Assembly (NCBI RefSeq): GCF_905475395.1
Contig: NC_058338.1
Location: forward strand, 8,074,935-8,138,934
Reading direction: 5' to 3'
Length of the DNA: 64,000 nt
Source: Chrysoperla carnea
Taxonomy: Eukaryota; Arthropoda; Insecta; Neuroptera; Chrysopidae
The first letter of the stretch is position 1, and each line of letters opens with the position of its first letter. The translations under genes were made by a program, and so were the position numbers. Below are positions 11,968-24,136 of this stretch, one piece after another. Below the pieces are notes generated by a model. It was given only the letters and a program-made list of their open reading frames with translations. It had not been told where the DNA came from and did not search any database.

Positions 11968-12342
11968 TTTTTTTTATAGTAGGTAGGTTATTATTATTGT
12001 TTGTAGGATAAAAGTTAGATGATCTTAAATCTTTAAAGCGTTACTATTCTTACTCTTACGTCGTTGTACATGTAAAGGCAGGTACCTACATAATATATTA
12101 TTTCTTTTCCTTTTATTATTAATTCTCTTTTATGTTTTATCTCTACATTTTTTTACATTATCATCATGTACAAAGTTTTTTTGATATTATGTCTATCTTT
12201 AATAATAACAAAATCTTGTATATATATATATTTTTTGTTTTGGATTTTACGAATTTACCTGTTGAATTGAGATGAACATTTTCTGTCCTCAATTTTTTAG
12301 GAAATATTGAAGATTATCTAATTCATACTGATTATAATTAAA

Positions 12343-12804
12343 CTAGCTGTGAACTACCCGCTTTGCTGGGCAACATCCCCACTTGCACCCCTCCCTCCAC
12401 ATTTCCTTGCGTGGGATAACAGTTTTGTAATGTACACGTCATGCTCTTTTATTTGATACCTTACTTAGGTATATTTGTAAATATTCCATAATTCCTTCCC
12501 ACTTTCTCGCTACACCTTTCTACCCTCCAAAGGTTAAAAGTAGATAAAAACAATAGATCTTTGAAGCTGGTTGTATATCGTGTCAATATTTGAGCTTAAT
12601 CGATGCACAACTTTTTTAGTTTTTGAAGCATATCCCTTTCAACCCCTATTTCAACCCCTTACTCTACTATAATATGGATGTATTATACATAAAAACCTTC
12701 CTCTTGAATCACTCTATCTATTAAAAAACCGCATCAAAATCTGTTGCGTAGTTTCAAAGATTTAAGCATACAAAGGGACATAGGGACATAGGGACAGAGA
12801 AAGC
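12343..12804 (-). mobile_element. Non-autonomous Helitron, family H2, copy 1
   Basis: On the minus strand the 3' end shows the stem-loop CCCAGCAAAGCGGG, then TAGTTCACAG and CTAG, followed by T. This is the same terminal plan as family H1 but with a different body. The 5' end lies at the centre of a palindrome (12804/12805). Copies of the same family are at 32698-33165 and 48245-48713. Confidence 0.75.
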
Positions 12805-12870
12805 GCTTTCTCTGTCCCTATGTCCCTATGTCCCTATGTCCCTTTGTATGCTTAAATCTTTGAAACTACG
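12747..12870. repeat. Near-perfect palindrome made from two inverted Helitron H2 5' ends
   Basis: The left arm 12747-12804 and right arm 12805-12870 are reverse complements, with no loop (centre AAAGCGCTTT). They differ only in that the right arm has one extra 8-bp TGTCCCTA unit (four against three). The left arm is the 5' end of the H2 element. The right arm is a second 5' end ending at ACTACG, where the family resemblance stops. Confidence 0.85.
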
Positions 12871-13494
12871 CTGTTTATTACCTGCTAGAGCCTCGTAAAG
12901 ATACTTCACAAGCAATATCAAGACATTAACATTACACTACAAATAATTGTAGTAAAAAAGTTGAATGCTAACAAATATAAAATTACGAAAAATTACTACC
13001 ATAAAAAAAAAACCAACCCGAAAGCTTACAACAAAAAATAGCAACATATAAACCATAGCACAGTATACAATAAAGTAACCCATTATTATTATCCGACGAC
13101 AAATACGACTGACCATTAGCCATCCATTCGTTCGTTTCCATATACATATTCACATAAAACAATTGCATTTACTTTGAAGTTAGTAATAATATATGGCCAT
13201 GTTGGTAAGTTTTTTTCCACCTAAGGTTATTTATAACCTGTGCTATGCATATAAAAAACTTCTTTCATTTTTATATTAGGTATAAAATTTTTAAAAAACA
13301 CACCAGTAGAAAATGGCGTGTATAATAGATGAGAATGCTCTTAAGGTGACCCATAATGCTGCTAAAGCTCTGAGAAAAACCTAATATATTTGTACATGGT
13401 TAGCCTTACTGGACTACCCGTCGCTAAATCAAAATTCACGATTTATTACGCTGAAATGATATTTTATTTCTCCTGTCACTTTTTTCCTGGGTAA
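12871..13494. other. Non-coding stretch, nothing recognised
   Basis: I see no exon or repeat here. The 61-codon minus frame at 12983-13168 has no similarity I recognise. Confidence 0.4.
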
Positions 13495-13705
13495 GCGATA
13501 TCTTCCTTATTGCTCATCAAATTCCATGATTTACTCCTCACGTTATAGCTTATCGTGCTTCGTGACGAAAAATAGATTCACGGTCTAAAAATGTACCTCT
13601 TAGAAAAAAACAGGCTAGAAAAGTAATATTAAGGTTTAATTTTGTTTATTATGTAATTTGTATGTCATATCTGTAATAAAATTGCCTATAAATAAAAATA
13701 ATACA
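13495..13705 (-). repeat. Inverted partner of the repeat at 680-905
   Basis: Read on the minus strand it carries the same block: ACAGATATGACATACAAATT, AAATGTAC/GTACATTTTTAGA and CTTATCGTGC-type words. The match ends near 13705. Confidence 0.6.
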
Positions 13706-14054
13706 TACTTGCAACTTCGTGAGCGACTCCCTTTACTCTTATCTTAGAGTTTCACCTCGGAATCTAACGGAAAAAGCTGTATTTTTGGACAAACCTTTGT
13801 TTTGATAGTACAAATGATGTCTCAAAAGTCACATATGGTCACGCGAGCAGGTCCTTAGCTATTCAAGGCCAAAGATCTCAGAAATGAGTTTTTTGTGAAT
13901 ATCTCGTTTCTTTTGCCTTCAATCGAATTTATTCGAAGTATTTTCTAGAAAACTTTTTTTGTCGTTTTTTTCAATAATTTTTCATAAGGCTCACTTGTTG
14001 AAGCTAAAAATGGGCATCAAAGTTTTGCCGTAATTTGCCTCTCACAAGAAAACA

Positions 14055-14150
14055 ATGATGGTTACAAAAAATCGTTTCAAACAAAAGTTGTTTTTCTATA
14101 AGGAACATTTTGTACATAAATAAACTTCTGTTCTATCCCTAACGGTTTAA
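14055..14150 (-). repeat. R550 fragment
   Basis: This is a short minus-strand fragment of the R550 interior (CAAACAAAAGTTGTTTTTCTA, TAAGGAACATTTTGTACATA, TTCTATCCCTAACGGTTT). Both ends of the element are missing. Confidence 0.6.
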
Positions 14151-15167
14151 CATAACCAAAACTCAAAATTGACATTTCTAAAAAACATGTAAATTTTTCA
14201 AGCATACTATCACAAAAACTATTAAAATGATAGTAGCAACTAATGCCCAAAGCTCATTGTTTTTGAATTAAACTGCAAAAACTGAAAAGTCAGAAAATTT
14301 TGAATTATTTCACGGATTACGTAGCACAATTTTTTTTTTCTTGCAAACTCCCCTAATGCCTCCAAATAACACACCAAAAAAGCAGCTTTATATCGCGTTT
14401 TGTGATTTTAATTTCTTTTTTTTTTGTCAGATTTTACTGGCGTAGGTGCTGTCTCACGGATTATTACTTTTTCTTAAATTGGTATGCAGGAAATATAATA
14501 CATACTTTATAGAGGAACTCGAAAAATACAAAACCCTAGACAACTATCCCTATCTAATAAGAGGTTTTTTTTCATTCTAGAACATATTATTTGTTAGTTT
14601 AGATTTTGTGTTTACTTTTTCTCTTGAACGAAGGTTTTTTGTTTTTGTTTTGTTTTATCTTTACTAGCGCTAGCGACCACAACAAGAGCGATAGCAAAAA
14701 AATAGAAAAAGGATTGTTCTGTATATTGTTGTAAATTAACTTTAATGAAATTAGGTTACTTTACATAGATGGGGACATTTATCGTAGATTGTGGTAACAC
14801 TGTCATGTAAGTTTTATGAAAATTCTTTTAATTATTCCTAGGTTTCGGAGAGGAAATTATTGTATGCAAATTATTATACGAAAGGGAAGGAAAACCTGGT
14901 GCAAGAAAAGAGAAGTTTTGAATTGATTAAAAGAAACTCGAAAATATATAATAGCTAGAGAAAAAAAATAGAGGTGTCCTGACACACCCGGTAGGAACTA
15001 TTTATCTATCGTATCTTCGTATGTTATAAATGAAGCGCTCACTTTTTTTTACTCAGATTTGCTTTGTTTTTTTGTTGGTTTGAATGATTGATTATGTTCA
15101 ATTTTGTAAGATCATTTTGTGCATTTTCTTCTTTGAAATACAAATAACTGTATGAGTAATTAATTAA

Positions 15168-15696
15168 AACAAGTGAAAACAAACAATTGACTGAGTTAAT
15201 TGTTTAAATAACATGCATAGTCAGTGTTGATTTCTTTATCACATTAAGCATGTGACACATACATAACTGATAATCAAGTATAGTACATATTATAAAATTT
15301 CCGCCTAATTGGCGCCCGCACGGGTAAACAGTAATGTTTACGAAAAAATGTTTCAAACAAAAGTTGTTTAATTTTTGATAAGGAACATTTTTTACATTTA
15401 AACTTTTGTTCTATCTCTAACAGTTTACAAGGTTGGTCCTACGGACCCAAGACCCAATTGACCTATGATGCTCATTTACGAACTTGACCTCACTTTTTAC
15501 GTCTTGAGTACGCTGTAAAAATTTCAGCTCGACGGACGCTCCACAGACGGACGGACGGACAACCGGAAATGGACTAATTAGGTGATTTTATGAACACCTA
15601 TGACAAAGTTTTTTTCCTAGCATCATTATTTTTAAGCGTTACAAGTTTGGGACTAAACTTAATATACTATGTATATTTCATGTATACATGGTATAA
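15168..15696 (-). repeat. R550 dispersed element, copy 5
   Basis: This is a complete minus-strand copy of about 529 bp. It begins AACAAGTGAAAACAAACAAT with the tail palindrome CAATTGACTGAGTTAATTG and ends CATGTATACATGGTATA. Confidence 0.8.
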
Positions 15697-16560
15697 AAAT
15701 TAGTTTTGTGGTACGTTACCTTTTAGGTTTAGTGTAATTAGTTGCTTGCAAATGGTTTTTTTTCTCTCATGATAGTTTCTGCATTGGTAATTCTGAAAGT
15801 TAAATGTATTAATTTAAGAAGCCAAATACTTGTTTTATTGTTTAAAGAATTGGCAAAAAAGAATTTAATATTATAACTACTTTAACTCGATACTTTATGA
15901 ATTAATTGTAATATTAGTTTAAAGAAGACATACTTCTGATTTAGTAGTCAACCCAATACGTGCATAGATTACCTTCATTTGGCTTTGTCAATATATTTAT
16001 TTTGACATAACATAAAATTTCCTTTTTCTTACTTTATATTTTCTCTGTTATGTCGTGCTATAAGTAATTCCTTTCTTTATACACACTATGACTTTTTTTT
16101 CGTTATTCTAGAGCAGAAATGAGGCATGGTAGTTACCTCTCCTTTCTTAAACGCACGCAAATAGTAACTGGATTGCGATAAGTAAATCCACACGGAAAAC
16201 AGTGCGAAAAAAGAGTATTTGCAATATCATTTTTATCCGTTGCTGGACAAGAATTAACTTTCGAAAAGTTTGTAACATATTGATTTTTATAAATCGAAGA
16301 AAATATGACGACTGACATATATATGCTGTTTACGATACATTGAATTTTACATATAAAATATACCTGAAACATAAAATATTAAAATGAGATGTATTTAGAA
16401 TAAACATTTGGGAACATTTTGAAATAAAGTTGTTCTTTGAAATATTTTATTTGTTTAAAAAAGTATATACTAGTTTATATATATGTATATACCTACCCCT
16501 ATCTACGTATGTATCTACACATGTATATACTGTGTATTAAAAGTAACGGGACACTCCAGA
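15697..16560. other. Non-coding stretch with one weak exon-like frame
   Basis: On the minus strand a stop-free frame (about 16133-16364) is preceded by TTTCAG and ends in a GAG|GTAACT donor-like site whose TAA is in frame. The peptide has several cysteines but matches no family I recognise, so I do not call it a gene. Confidence 0.35.
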
Positions 16561-16699
16561 GAGGATATTTTGATAAATATTTCAAATAAAAGTTTCAAGG
16601 GTTAAAAAATAAATAAATAATTAAATAAAATAAGTAAATAATTTATTTTGTTTTAAGAATGATTATGTCAATTTTAGTGGCTCAGTTGGTTAACGAGAC

Positions 16700-17131
16700 T
16701 TTTCTAATTTTTAGGGTGAATTCCGTTAGAACTTGGGAAAATCAGACGAGAAAAGTAAGAGACTTAGACCATAGGGTCCGTTGTGATACCGAAAAATGGT
16801 TGGCCTATCCATCCATGAAACATTTGGAGCTGTTTAAGAACAGCAGGAGAGATTTGACGTCGACGGACTTTAGGTCGGAGAGGTCGTCAAAGAGAGGCTG
16901 GCTCAAGTAAGTCCATCTCCTCATGGCAAGAGTTGGACAGTGACAGAGAAGATGAGACATTGCCTTCTCCTCCACACCACTGTGACATCTCCTGCAGTAG
17001 TCGTGATACACAGCCAGGCCCAGGCGTTCAGCATGTCTGCCGCCTAACCAATGTCCTGTAATAGCCACAACAACTTTGCTAACTTTGCTACTCAGGCCAT
17101 ATCTGTCTTGTAGTACCACAAGTACGTTCAT
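16700..17131 (-). mobile_element. Second type of non-LTR retrotransposon 3' end (zinc-knuckle region of ORF2)
   Basis: The minus-strand frame (17131-16805) encodes ITGHWLGGRHAERLGL and then the Cys/His cluster CRRCHSGVEEKAMSHLLCHC. This is the typical region after RNase H in I/R1-like retrotransposon ORF2. The stop is followed by a 3' UTR containing GGTATCACAACGGACCCTAT and GGTCTAAGTC. These words resemble the 3' ends at 19326-19480 and 28620-28780. The reverse transcriptase part is missing. Confidence 0.75.
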
Positions 17132-17362
17132 CTCTCTATCTACCTTTGTCTAACTGTGATGCCAAAAAAGTTACAACCTTAATTGTCTTTAATGACACTC
17201 AATATAAATTGAATATATTTTTCTGTTTGAATTGGTACACATATTACATTTCTCTAAAGGACAATAATATATGTATTTATGCCTACAGGGACAATGTGAA
17301 TTTGTTGACTAGCAGGATTTAATATGAAAAAAAGTATGGAGAATGAAGAATGAAGAATTTAC

Positions 17363-17405
17363 ACACGCTCACACACACCCCCCCCCCCCCACACACACAT
17401 TCACA
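17363..17405. repeat. CA/C-rich microsatellite
   Basis: ACACACGCTCACACACA is followed by a run of C and then ACACACACATTCACACATAC: simple sequence. Confidence 0.9.
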
Positions 17406-17548
17406 CATACAGATGTACATATAGTATGTATATGTCGCAGATAGATTACCAAATTAACGGCTTTTCATGACCGTTATCTGTTAGTTCCAAACAGCTCAAG
17501 GACTTTATTCAAATTAAAATGCCTATTTCTGTGGGCTGTATTATACTC

Positions 17549-17667
17549 TTTGTTAAAATATATCCCCTTTCAGAACACACAAAAAAAGTATATCGGCAAA
17601 TTAATTATAATTAATTAGCTAGACTAGTTACAATTTCTTTGGTCAAAAGGGGATATATTTTAACAAA
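17549..17667. repeat. Perfect 22-bp inverted repeat with ~75-bp loop
   Basis: TTTGTTAAAATATATCCCCT at 17549 is repeated exactly inverted at 17646-17667 (AGGGGATATATTTTAACAAA). The loop contains an A/T palindrome (TTAATTATAATTAATTA). This could be a small MITE remnant or a hairpin-forming site; function unknown. Confidence 0.7.
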
Positions 17668-17699
17668 AAGCTGATATTTGTTTTTAGTTTTTCATAATT

Positions 17700-19231
17700 A
17701 GTGACCTTTAACACCCAATATTGCATAAATGTTTTGCATTTATCAATGCAGAGAGTAAAAAACTGGAGATTTTGGGAAAAACTGGATTATATATCAGAAT
17801 ATTTTCGAGAGAGAGGGAGTGAAAATTTGATCAATCATAAATTCGAGATCAGCGACTTTAAAAACTCCCTTATATGCCTAAGGTTTAAATTTGCAAAAAA
17901 ATGGTATTATTTATTTATAGGGTCTACTTATGTGGACTAAAAGAGGGAGGGGAATAACAAATTAAATATTTTGACCGAAAATTAAAGATCAGCGACTCCA
18001 AAACTCCCTTATACGTCATTAAAAATCTTAATTTGCAAAAAAATGGTCTTTTTCATTTTTAATTTATCATGACCGCTCAATGCCATACGCTTATCGTGTC
18101 TGCAAATAAGTCATTCTGCAGAACGTCAATTCTTTGATAGCAGTTTCGTTAAAATGTAATGCAATGGCAATCAATCTGAACATTGTTTACCTGTTATGCA
18201 TAACGGGACTGTTTTTCCAAACAACTGATTTAGCAATCTATCTGCAACATGTACATGGACAAAGTATTTCTTAGTGTTTATATCAGTTAGAGAGAGCATT
18301 AGGACGCATACATTTATTATACAGAATGTTTACATAATGTTCATTCAAGATGTCTACTGTATTGATTGTATTTAAATTTATTTCATAATATACAGAATCT
18401 TTCAGGATATTTTTATTCTGCCATCACTTTAAATATTCAATATTTTATTATGTGTAATTTTTTAATCGATCCATTGAAGTTAATTGTTGAAATACTCTGT
18501 ATAAAAAGTGTTGAATGCCAGTGCTTGTATTATTTTTATAAACTAGAAGAGTCTAAAAAATCAACGCTTTTCCTCCGTAAGCTAGCGATTTTGGCTAGCA
18601 AAAATGGTTACTTTTTTTAAGAGGATCAACAATTTAAAATGTCATTCTAACTCTTGCAGTTAAAGATCTAAACTGGCTATTAAAGAAACCCGAAGATCTA
18701 TACCCAATCTGATGTCAGAACAAGATGTCCCCCATTAAACTCTGCAACTTTTGTTGAAGATATTTTTTGATTGGTTAACTACAAAACGAGATATTTAGGT
18801 GTATAAATTAAACTGGCACACTCTGTATATTTTACATATCTATACAAAGTATAAAATTATACTGTTAATCGAATTTAGTATAATTTTAAGTTTAAAAAGT
18901 ACCAAAAAGCATGAGGTACATTGGACTAAATGGAAAAATATAAATCAATATTTCTCAAAAATAATACCGATAAATTAATATGTGAAACATTTCACAAAAT
19001 TTTTCAATTTTCTATTAATTTAAAATTCTATTAATTTAAAAATACCTACACACTATTTCGTTATAAACGCATTTAGCAAAACAGGTTGGTAAATAAACGT
19101 CCCTAAATGAAAAAAAATAATACAAAGTAGCTCCAAGACCTTTGATTGGAATACCATACAAAATTTCGTTTAAACTGTTTTATTTTCACTATATTTTTAT
19201 TGGACTAGAGCACTATTTTTTTTCCATAATA
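17700..19231. other. Non-coding stretch with dispersed repeat pieces
   Basis: The segment 18475-18600 shares words with 29600-29740 (GTTGAAATACTCTGTATA, AAAGTGTT). The segment 18640-18790 shares inverted words with 22600-22700 and 34250-34330 (ATCAGATTGG, GTAGAGTTTG). It ends near CTGGCACACTCTGTATA, a mariner-MITE-like terminus. No gene seen. Confidence 0.45.
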
Positions 19232-19325
19232 CAGTGAAATCTCGATAACTAGAGCCTCGTTAAGTCGAAGCCCTCAGTAAGTCGAAAAAAATTCCATTCT
19301 CTTCCGCTTAATCCGTAAATATACG
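19232..19325 (+). mobile_element. Truncated pogo-like MITE (AAGTCGAA type)
   Basis: It starts CAGTGAAATCTCGATAACTA after TA and contains CCTCGTTAAGTCGAAG and CAGTAAGTCGAA. After about 90 bp it breaks off at the start of a retrotransposon 3' tail, so the two junction in one place. Confidence 0.6.
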
Positions 19326-19480
19326 GTTAGGTTAGGTTATATTGTCCACGAAGGACACACTTAGGCTATAGGGCCCATTGTGATACCATATATGTGTTTT
19401 ACCACCTTTCCGCTCATAAATTCATTTATCAGCTCCTCAAAATATAAATAAATTCATTATTTTCAGAGGCTGAGTACACC
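19326..19480 (-). mobile_element. Non-LTR retrotransposon 3' end with TTAGG-like tail
   Basis: Read on the minus strand this is the end of an ORF (AAACACATATATGGTATCAC, ending GCC TAA), then GTGTGTCCTTCGTGGACAAT and a tail CCTAACCTAACC. The matching plus-strand copy at 28620-28780 has a tail of AACCC units. Only the last ~150 bp is present. The tail equals the canonical insect telomere repeat on the opposite strand (TTAGG). Confidence 0.7.
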
Positions 19481-19765
19481 TCGATCATGCATATACCATG
19501 GACTACACTAGCCCATCACAACTATTATCGATAAAACTTAATTTTCGTGTTTGAAGCATATGTCAATTTAACAAAGTACCTTGTATAGTCTCATGATCAT
19601 ATTTTTATTTATTTTTTTAAAATTAATTGTTAACTGGAACCTTTTATTATTCATTGTAATAAAAATATTTAATTTAAAAAAAATATATATATATATATGT
19701 TTAGTAGAAAAAATGTTTTATATCAATATTGAATTAATATCTATTGACTATTGATTTATAGATAA

Positions 19766-19825
19766 CTAGAGTGATACCCATCCGCTTCGCTGGGTTAAAA
19801 AGTAAATATTGATAAAGATCCGTGA
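19766..19825 (-). mobile_element. Helitron H1 3'-end fragment
   Basis: CTAGAGTGATACCCATCCGC and TTCGCTGGGTTAAAAAG are the reverse complement of the H1 3' stem-loop and CTAG. The body ends after about 60 bp. Confidence 0.65.
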
Positions 19826-20766
19826 CATGATGGGGGATCATTTTATCTATTATAGGTTTACACACAAAATAGGGATCATTTTATCCTATATAAAGGGGAT
19901 CATTTTACTCGTAACGACATATTTGAATTTCGTCATAAAAACTGACTTTAAAATTTATTATACGCCTATGAAAATGGGTTATAATATTACTAAAAGTCAA
20001 CAAAAGGCAAGAGTAAATACAGCCAGCCGGCAAAAACTAATACAAAAAAGAAATTTTGCGTTGAAATTTGTCATAAGCATTAAAATTAATATTTTGGCTA
20101 CGAAACACAAATTAGCTTATACATCACCATAAGTTTTTGTGGAACGATTATGTTGATCACGCGGAAACCATCTATCGATAACTATACTAGAAGTTTTTAA
20201 TGGTTTACTTAAAACAACGAGGGATCATTTTACCTTGAGGGATCATTATAGATCACTTTCCTCTATGTTTAAAATTTTAGGGCAAACCAAAATCATCGAA
20301 ACCATACAGTATTCCGTTCACGCCTATGCTTTGACAGTGATACTGGCAAAAAATTTCTTACCATGTAGTAGTGATATTTTCAATGTTGATTTATTTATTT
20401 CACAATTTTTTGTGACCTATTTTCTAACGAATCCTTCCAAGTGAACAATCTATATTTAACAAAAGAGCACATAAAAAGAAACCATATTTTTTTTTTTAAA
20501 GTGAGTAAAAACATGTTGAAAAATATATTTTAGGTAATTTATTATAATAATTTAATATAAAATATTTTTAATAATAATAATCATACACAAAAAAAAAAAA
20601 ATTTTTTTTTTATGATGCCAAATAAATAACATTACTGCATACATTAATGTACCATCATTTTTTATGGGCATACAAGAAAACTTAGCACAGTACTGCACAT
20701 TATGTATAATAGATCCGGTAAAATCCGTCATTGAGCATGGATGGTTTTTGCAGGATCCCAGGTCTA

Positions 20767-21355
20767 AACAAGTGAAAACAAACAATTGACTGAGTTAATT
20801 ATAGAAATACCATGTATAGACAGTGTTGATGACGCAATCGTTTGTTTTTTGACGACACGTGAGTAAAGAACAATATCCACTTTTAGATAGCCACACACAT
20901 GCGTAACTGATATTCCCATATAATACATACTGTAAAATTTGCATCTAATTTGTGCCTTCGTGGGTAAACAGTGATGCTTACAAAAAATATGTTTCAAACA
21001 AAAGTTGTTTATTTTTTTAAAAGGAATATTTTTTACATTTATTCTTTTGTTCTATCTCTAACGGTTTACAAGATGGAACAATTGACAGAAGTTGCTCATT
21101 TACGAACTCGACCTCACTTTTTACGTCCTGAGCACGCTGTAAAAATTTTAACTTGATATCTTTTTTCGTTTTTTTTTTTAGTTATCGCGATGACAGATGA
21201 CAGACAGACAGAGAGACAGACAACCGGAAATGGACTAATTATGTGATTTTATGAACACCCATACCAAAATTTTGTTCGGGGCATCAATATTTTAAGCGTT
21301 ACAAACTTGGGACAAAACTGAGTATACCTTGATATATTTCATATACATGGTATAA
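20767..21355 (-). repeat. R550 dispersed element, copy 6
   Basis: At about 589 bp this is the longest copy. It starts AACAAGTGAAAACAAACAAT and ends TTTCATATACATGGTATA. Extra sequence around GACGCAATCGTTTG and GACGACACGTGAG is also partly present in the broken copy at 29.6-30.6 kb. A GACAGACAGACAGAGAGACA stretch replaces the usual GTCCGTCTGTC block. Confidence 0.8.
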
Positions 21356-21359
21356 AAAT

Positions 21360-23118
21360 GCCAGTGAACGTAAAATTTCAGTTTGCCGGTGGGTACCTCG
21401 GTAGGGTATTGTTTAAACTAATTTTTTTTATACAAATAGGAGTCTAAACTGGAGGGTTTAGAGATAAATGTCTAAGAACATGGTTAGTTTTGACCCCAAT
21501 TATATGATAAACTTTTATCCGAAGCAATTCGGTCAATTTTACTCATTTGTTTAAAAATTAATTTAAACAATATCTTACCGGGTGACCCACCGGCAATCTA
21601 CACTTTCACCCTCAGGAGCATTATTCAACAGGATCATGTAAAAATTTTCCTTACGAAAATTATTCATGCTCAATGACGTATTTTACCGGGTCTATAATAT
21701 GAGGAGCATAGGGTTGATTGCGAAGAAGGGTGTAGGGTTAGATGTGATGGGAAAATTTTTTAATATATATGTTATATGAGGATAATTATGAAAAACCACA
21801 TTTTATTTATGATTTTTTTATGTATGCTGGGTAAATAATTTTTTTTTTTTTTTTTTGAAAATCAACCATATGTAAAAGCCCGTTTATTATTATTTTTTCT
21901 AAATAATTTTCGTTTAGATATTAAAATATTATTAATTATATTTTGTATATAAAAAAATTAATTTATAAATAAAAAATAAATTAAGTAAATAATTAAAAAC
22001 TGTTGGCCGATAGTATTTTTTTCAAAATTTCATCGTTTGACATAACGAACTCTTATTTACAATATTTAAAATAATGTTACAATATGGTTCAAAATTATTT
22101 ATAAATATCGTCAATTTACAAAGTTTAAATACAATACGTTTTAGAATGTATAGTGCCTAGCCTAAACTTTACCTATAATACATCATTTTATTAAATAAAT
22201 ACATCGAACTATGTGTAAACATATTACAACATTTTTTAAAGAGAAAAATTTTATAAAAAAGACAACTGATATCAAAGAAATTTGACAAAAGACTACCTGC
22301 TCACTTAACCATCCCCCAATCCCACAAAACTGACGCAATATAGACAATGCCAACTTAAAAAACATATCCACTATAAGCTATCCTTCATCCATGGTCCCTT
22401 CTTCCACGATCCTTTAGTCCACCTTCTAAACATTAGCTTTACTTGCATTCTTTACACAATAAGAGGTTTCAGAGCGAAAGACCCATTTTTATATTGATTA
22501 ATATTTCATCGCCTTTAATTATGATCCCATTCATAAACCCGTTAGACAGGGTGGATTATTTTAATATTTTACAGTTAATAGCCCGTTTTGTAGTTGTAAC
22601 CAATCAAAAACTTAAACAAAAGTTGTAGAGTTTGGTAGACGATATCATATTCCGATATCAGATTGGAACTAGTTTTCTGGGTTGCTTTAATAGTCAAGTT
22701 AGATTCTAAACGGTAAGAAAGAATTTTTTCGAAAATTGTTAACTTTCGGAGTAACGCCTATGTTATTATTGCATTTAAAGATACAAGCGCCAGGGTAATT
22801 TTGAATAAAAGGCTTGATTGATTTTTTATATGTAGTTAGTTCAGGTGATTTGGATCACTGGAACTATCTTTAAATATAAAATGAATCTTTTGTTTTTGGT
22901 ATAAGCTCCTGTAAAACATGAATACAATTAAAAATACAAAGCAATATTTCCATTCTTCATTTTCTTGATTAAAAACTGAATATTATTTACAGCATCAGCA
23001 TTAGTCACGTGACTGTTTTGTAATAATTTTCAACGATTTATGTGAGGTATTTCAAGAGCTTCAATTCCTGACATGCATAAATTATTTTCATAGTTTTCAT
23101 GTTTTACAGAAAACGATA
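21360..23118. other. Non-coding A+T-rich stretch, one small repeat piece
   Basis: The piece 22590-22700 (AAACAAAAGTTGTAGAGTTTG, ATATCAGATTGGAACTAG) recurs at 18.7 kb (inverted) and 34.25 kb. Otherwise I see no gene or structure. Confidence 0.4.
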
Positions 23119-23120
23119 TA

Positions 23121-23543
23121 CAGTGCAACCTTAATATAACGAACCTCAATATAACGAATTCCTCGATTTAACAAATTTATCGTAATCCCCTTGAATTGTC
23201 CATAAGAGTCAATATAAAATATACCTCTACATTACGAATATTTTTTGCGAACAGTCTCTTTATAACGAATTTTCAACTATAATAAAAAATTTAAATACCT
23301 CTAAATAACGAAATTCGTCAATTCAAAACCTTTATATAACGTATAAAGTCTCACCAATATATGACAGTTAGTATGCTCCATAGTATGTAATTCATGTCGC
23401 GAGAGGTTCCGACACTTTTTTCCTCTTTATAACGAATTTTAGACCAACTTAACCTCAACATTACAAACCTCAGTTTAATGAATTACTTGATATAACGAAT
23501 ATTTACTGGTTCCCTTCAGATTTGTTATATCGAGGTTGCACTG
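23121..23543 (+). mobile_element. Pogo-like MITE (ATAACGAA type), complete
   Basis: The ends CAGTGCAACCTTAATATAAC and TTATATCGAGGTTGCACTG are terminal inverted repeats flanked by TA (23119-23120 and 23544-23545). The 423-bp body carries many copies of CCTCnaTATAACGAA, such as CCTCAATATAACGAATTC, CTCTTTATAACGAATTTT and CCTCTAAATAACGAAATT, in phase with the terminal motif. Non-coding. Confidence 0.8.
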
Positions 23544-23670
23544 TATATGGTTCTATATTCTGCACTTTAGTAGTAATTTTAGAATTCCGTTCCAAAAAAA
23601 AAACTTACCCGGTTGGTTTGAATACGAAATACGAACAAACATACATCCTTACTTTCACATTTATAATATA

Positions 23671-24136
23671 CTAGAGTGATACAGCTTCGCTGGGTTTAAA
23701 AGTAAAGATTGATAAAGATTGCTCTCGCTTATCCCCTTTCGATAACACTCGAAATAATGGTAAGGATTGTTTTACACAGGTAAAATATATGTATGATTTT
23801 CTATTTTTTTTTAAATGTATAATAGTCGTAATTATTCATTGAGTATATTAGAAAAGATGGCCGTGAAATATTTTATACTAACTATTTTTACAGAAATCTG
23901 TAATTTATGGTAATACCAAATGACTACTTTTACAGAAATCTGTAATTTATGGTAATGTCAAATTAAAATAATTTTTATTTTTTTATTAATATATCTTTAT
24001 AAATTATATCTCATATGTTATTCTGATATATCTATTGCTGTACAGTTTCATTAAAAACCATTCGCTAGTTTTAGCGTGAAAGCGTAACAAACAAACAAAC
24101 AAACATGCCTACTTTCGCATTTATAATATATAGAGA
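23671..24136 (-). mobile_element. Non-autonomous Helitron H1, complete copy
   Basis: It runs on the minus strand from the 5' TCTCTATATATTATAAATGC (ending at 24136) to the 3' CTAG (23671-23674), with A and T flanks. The stem-loop before CTAG is damaged (GCTTCGC...). It has an internal duplication (ACTTTTACAGAAATCTGTAA twice near 23880-23950). It abuts the 5' end of another H1-like piece at 23620-23668 (ACTTTCACATTTATAATATA). Confidence 0.8.

Noticed and set aside
16659..16910. 83-codon plus frame
   Set aside because: Antisense shadow of the minus-strand retrotransposon ORF2 tail at 16805-17131.
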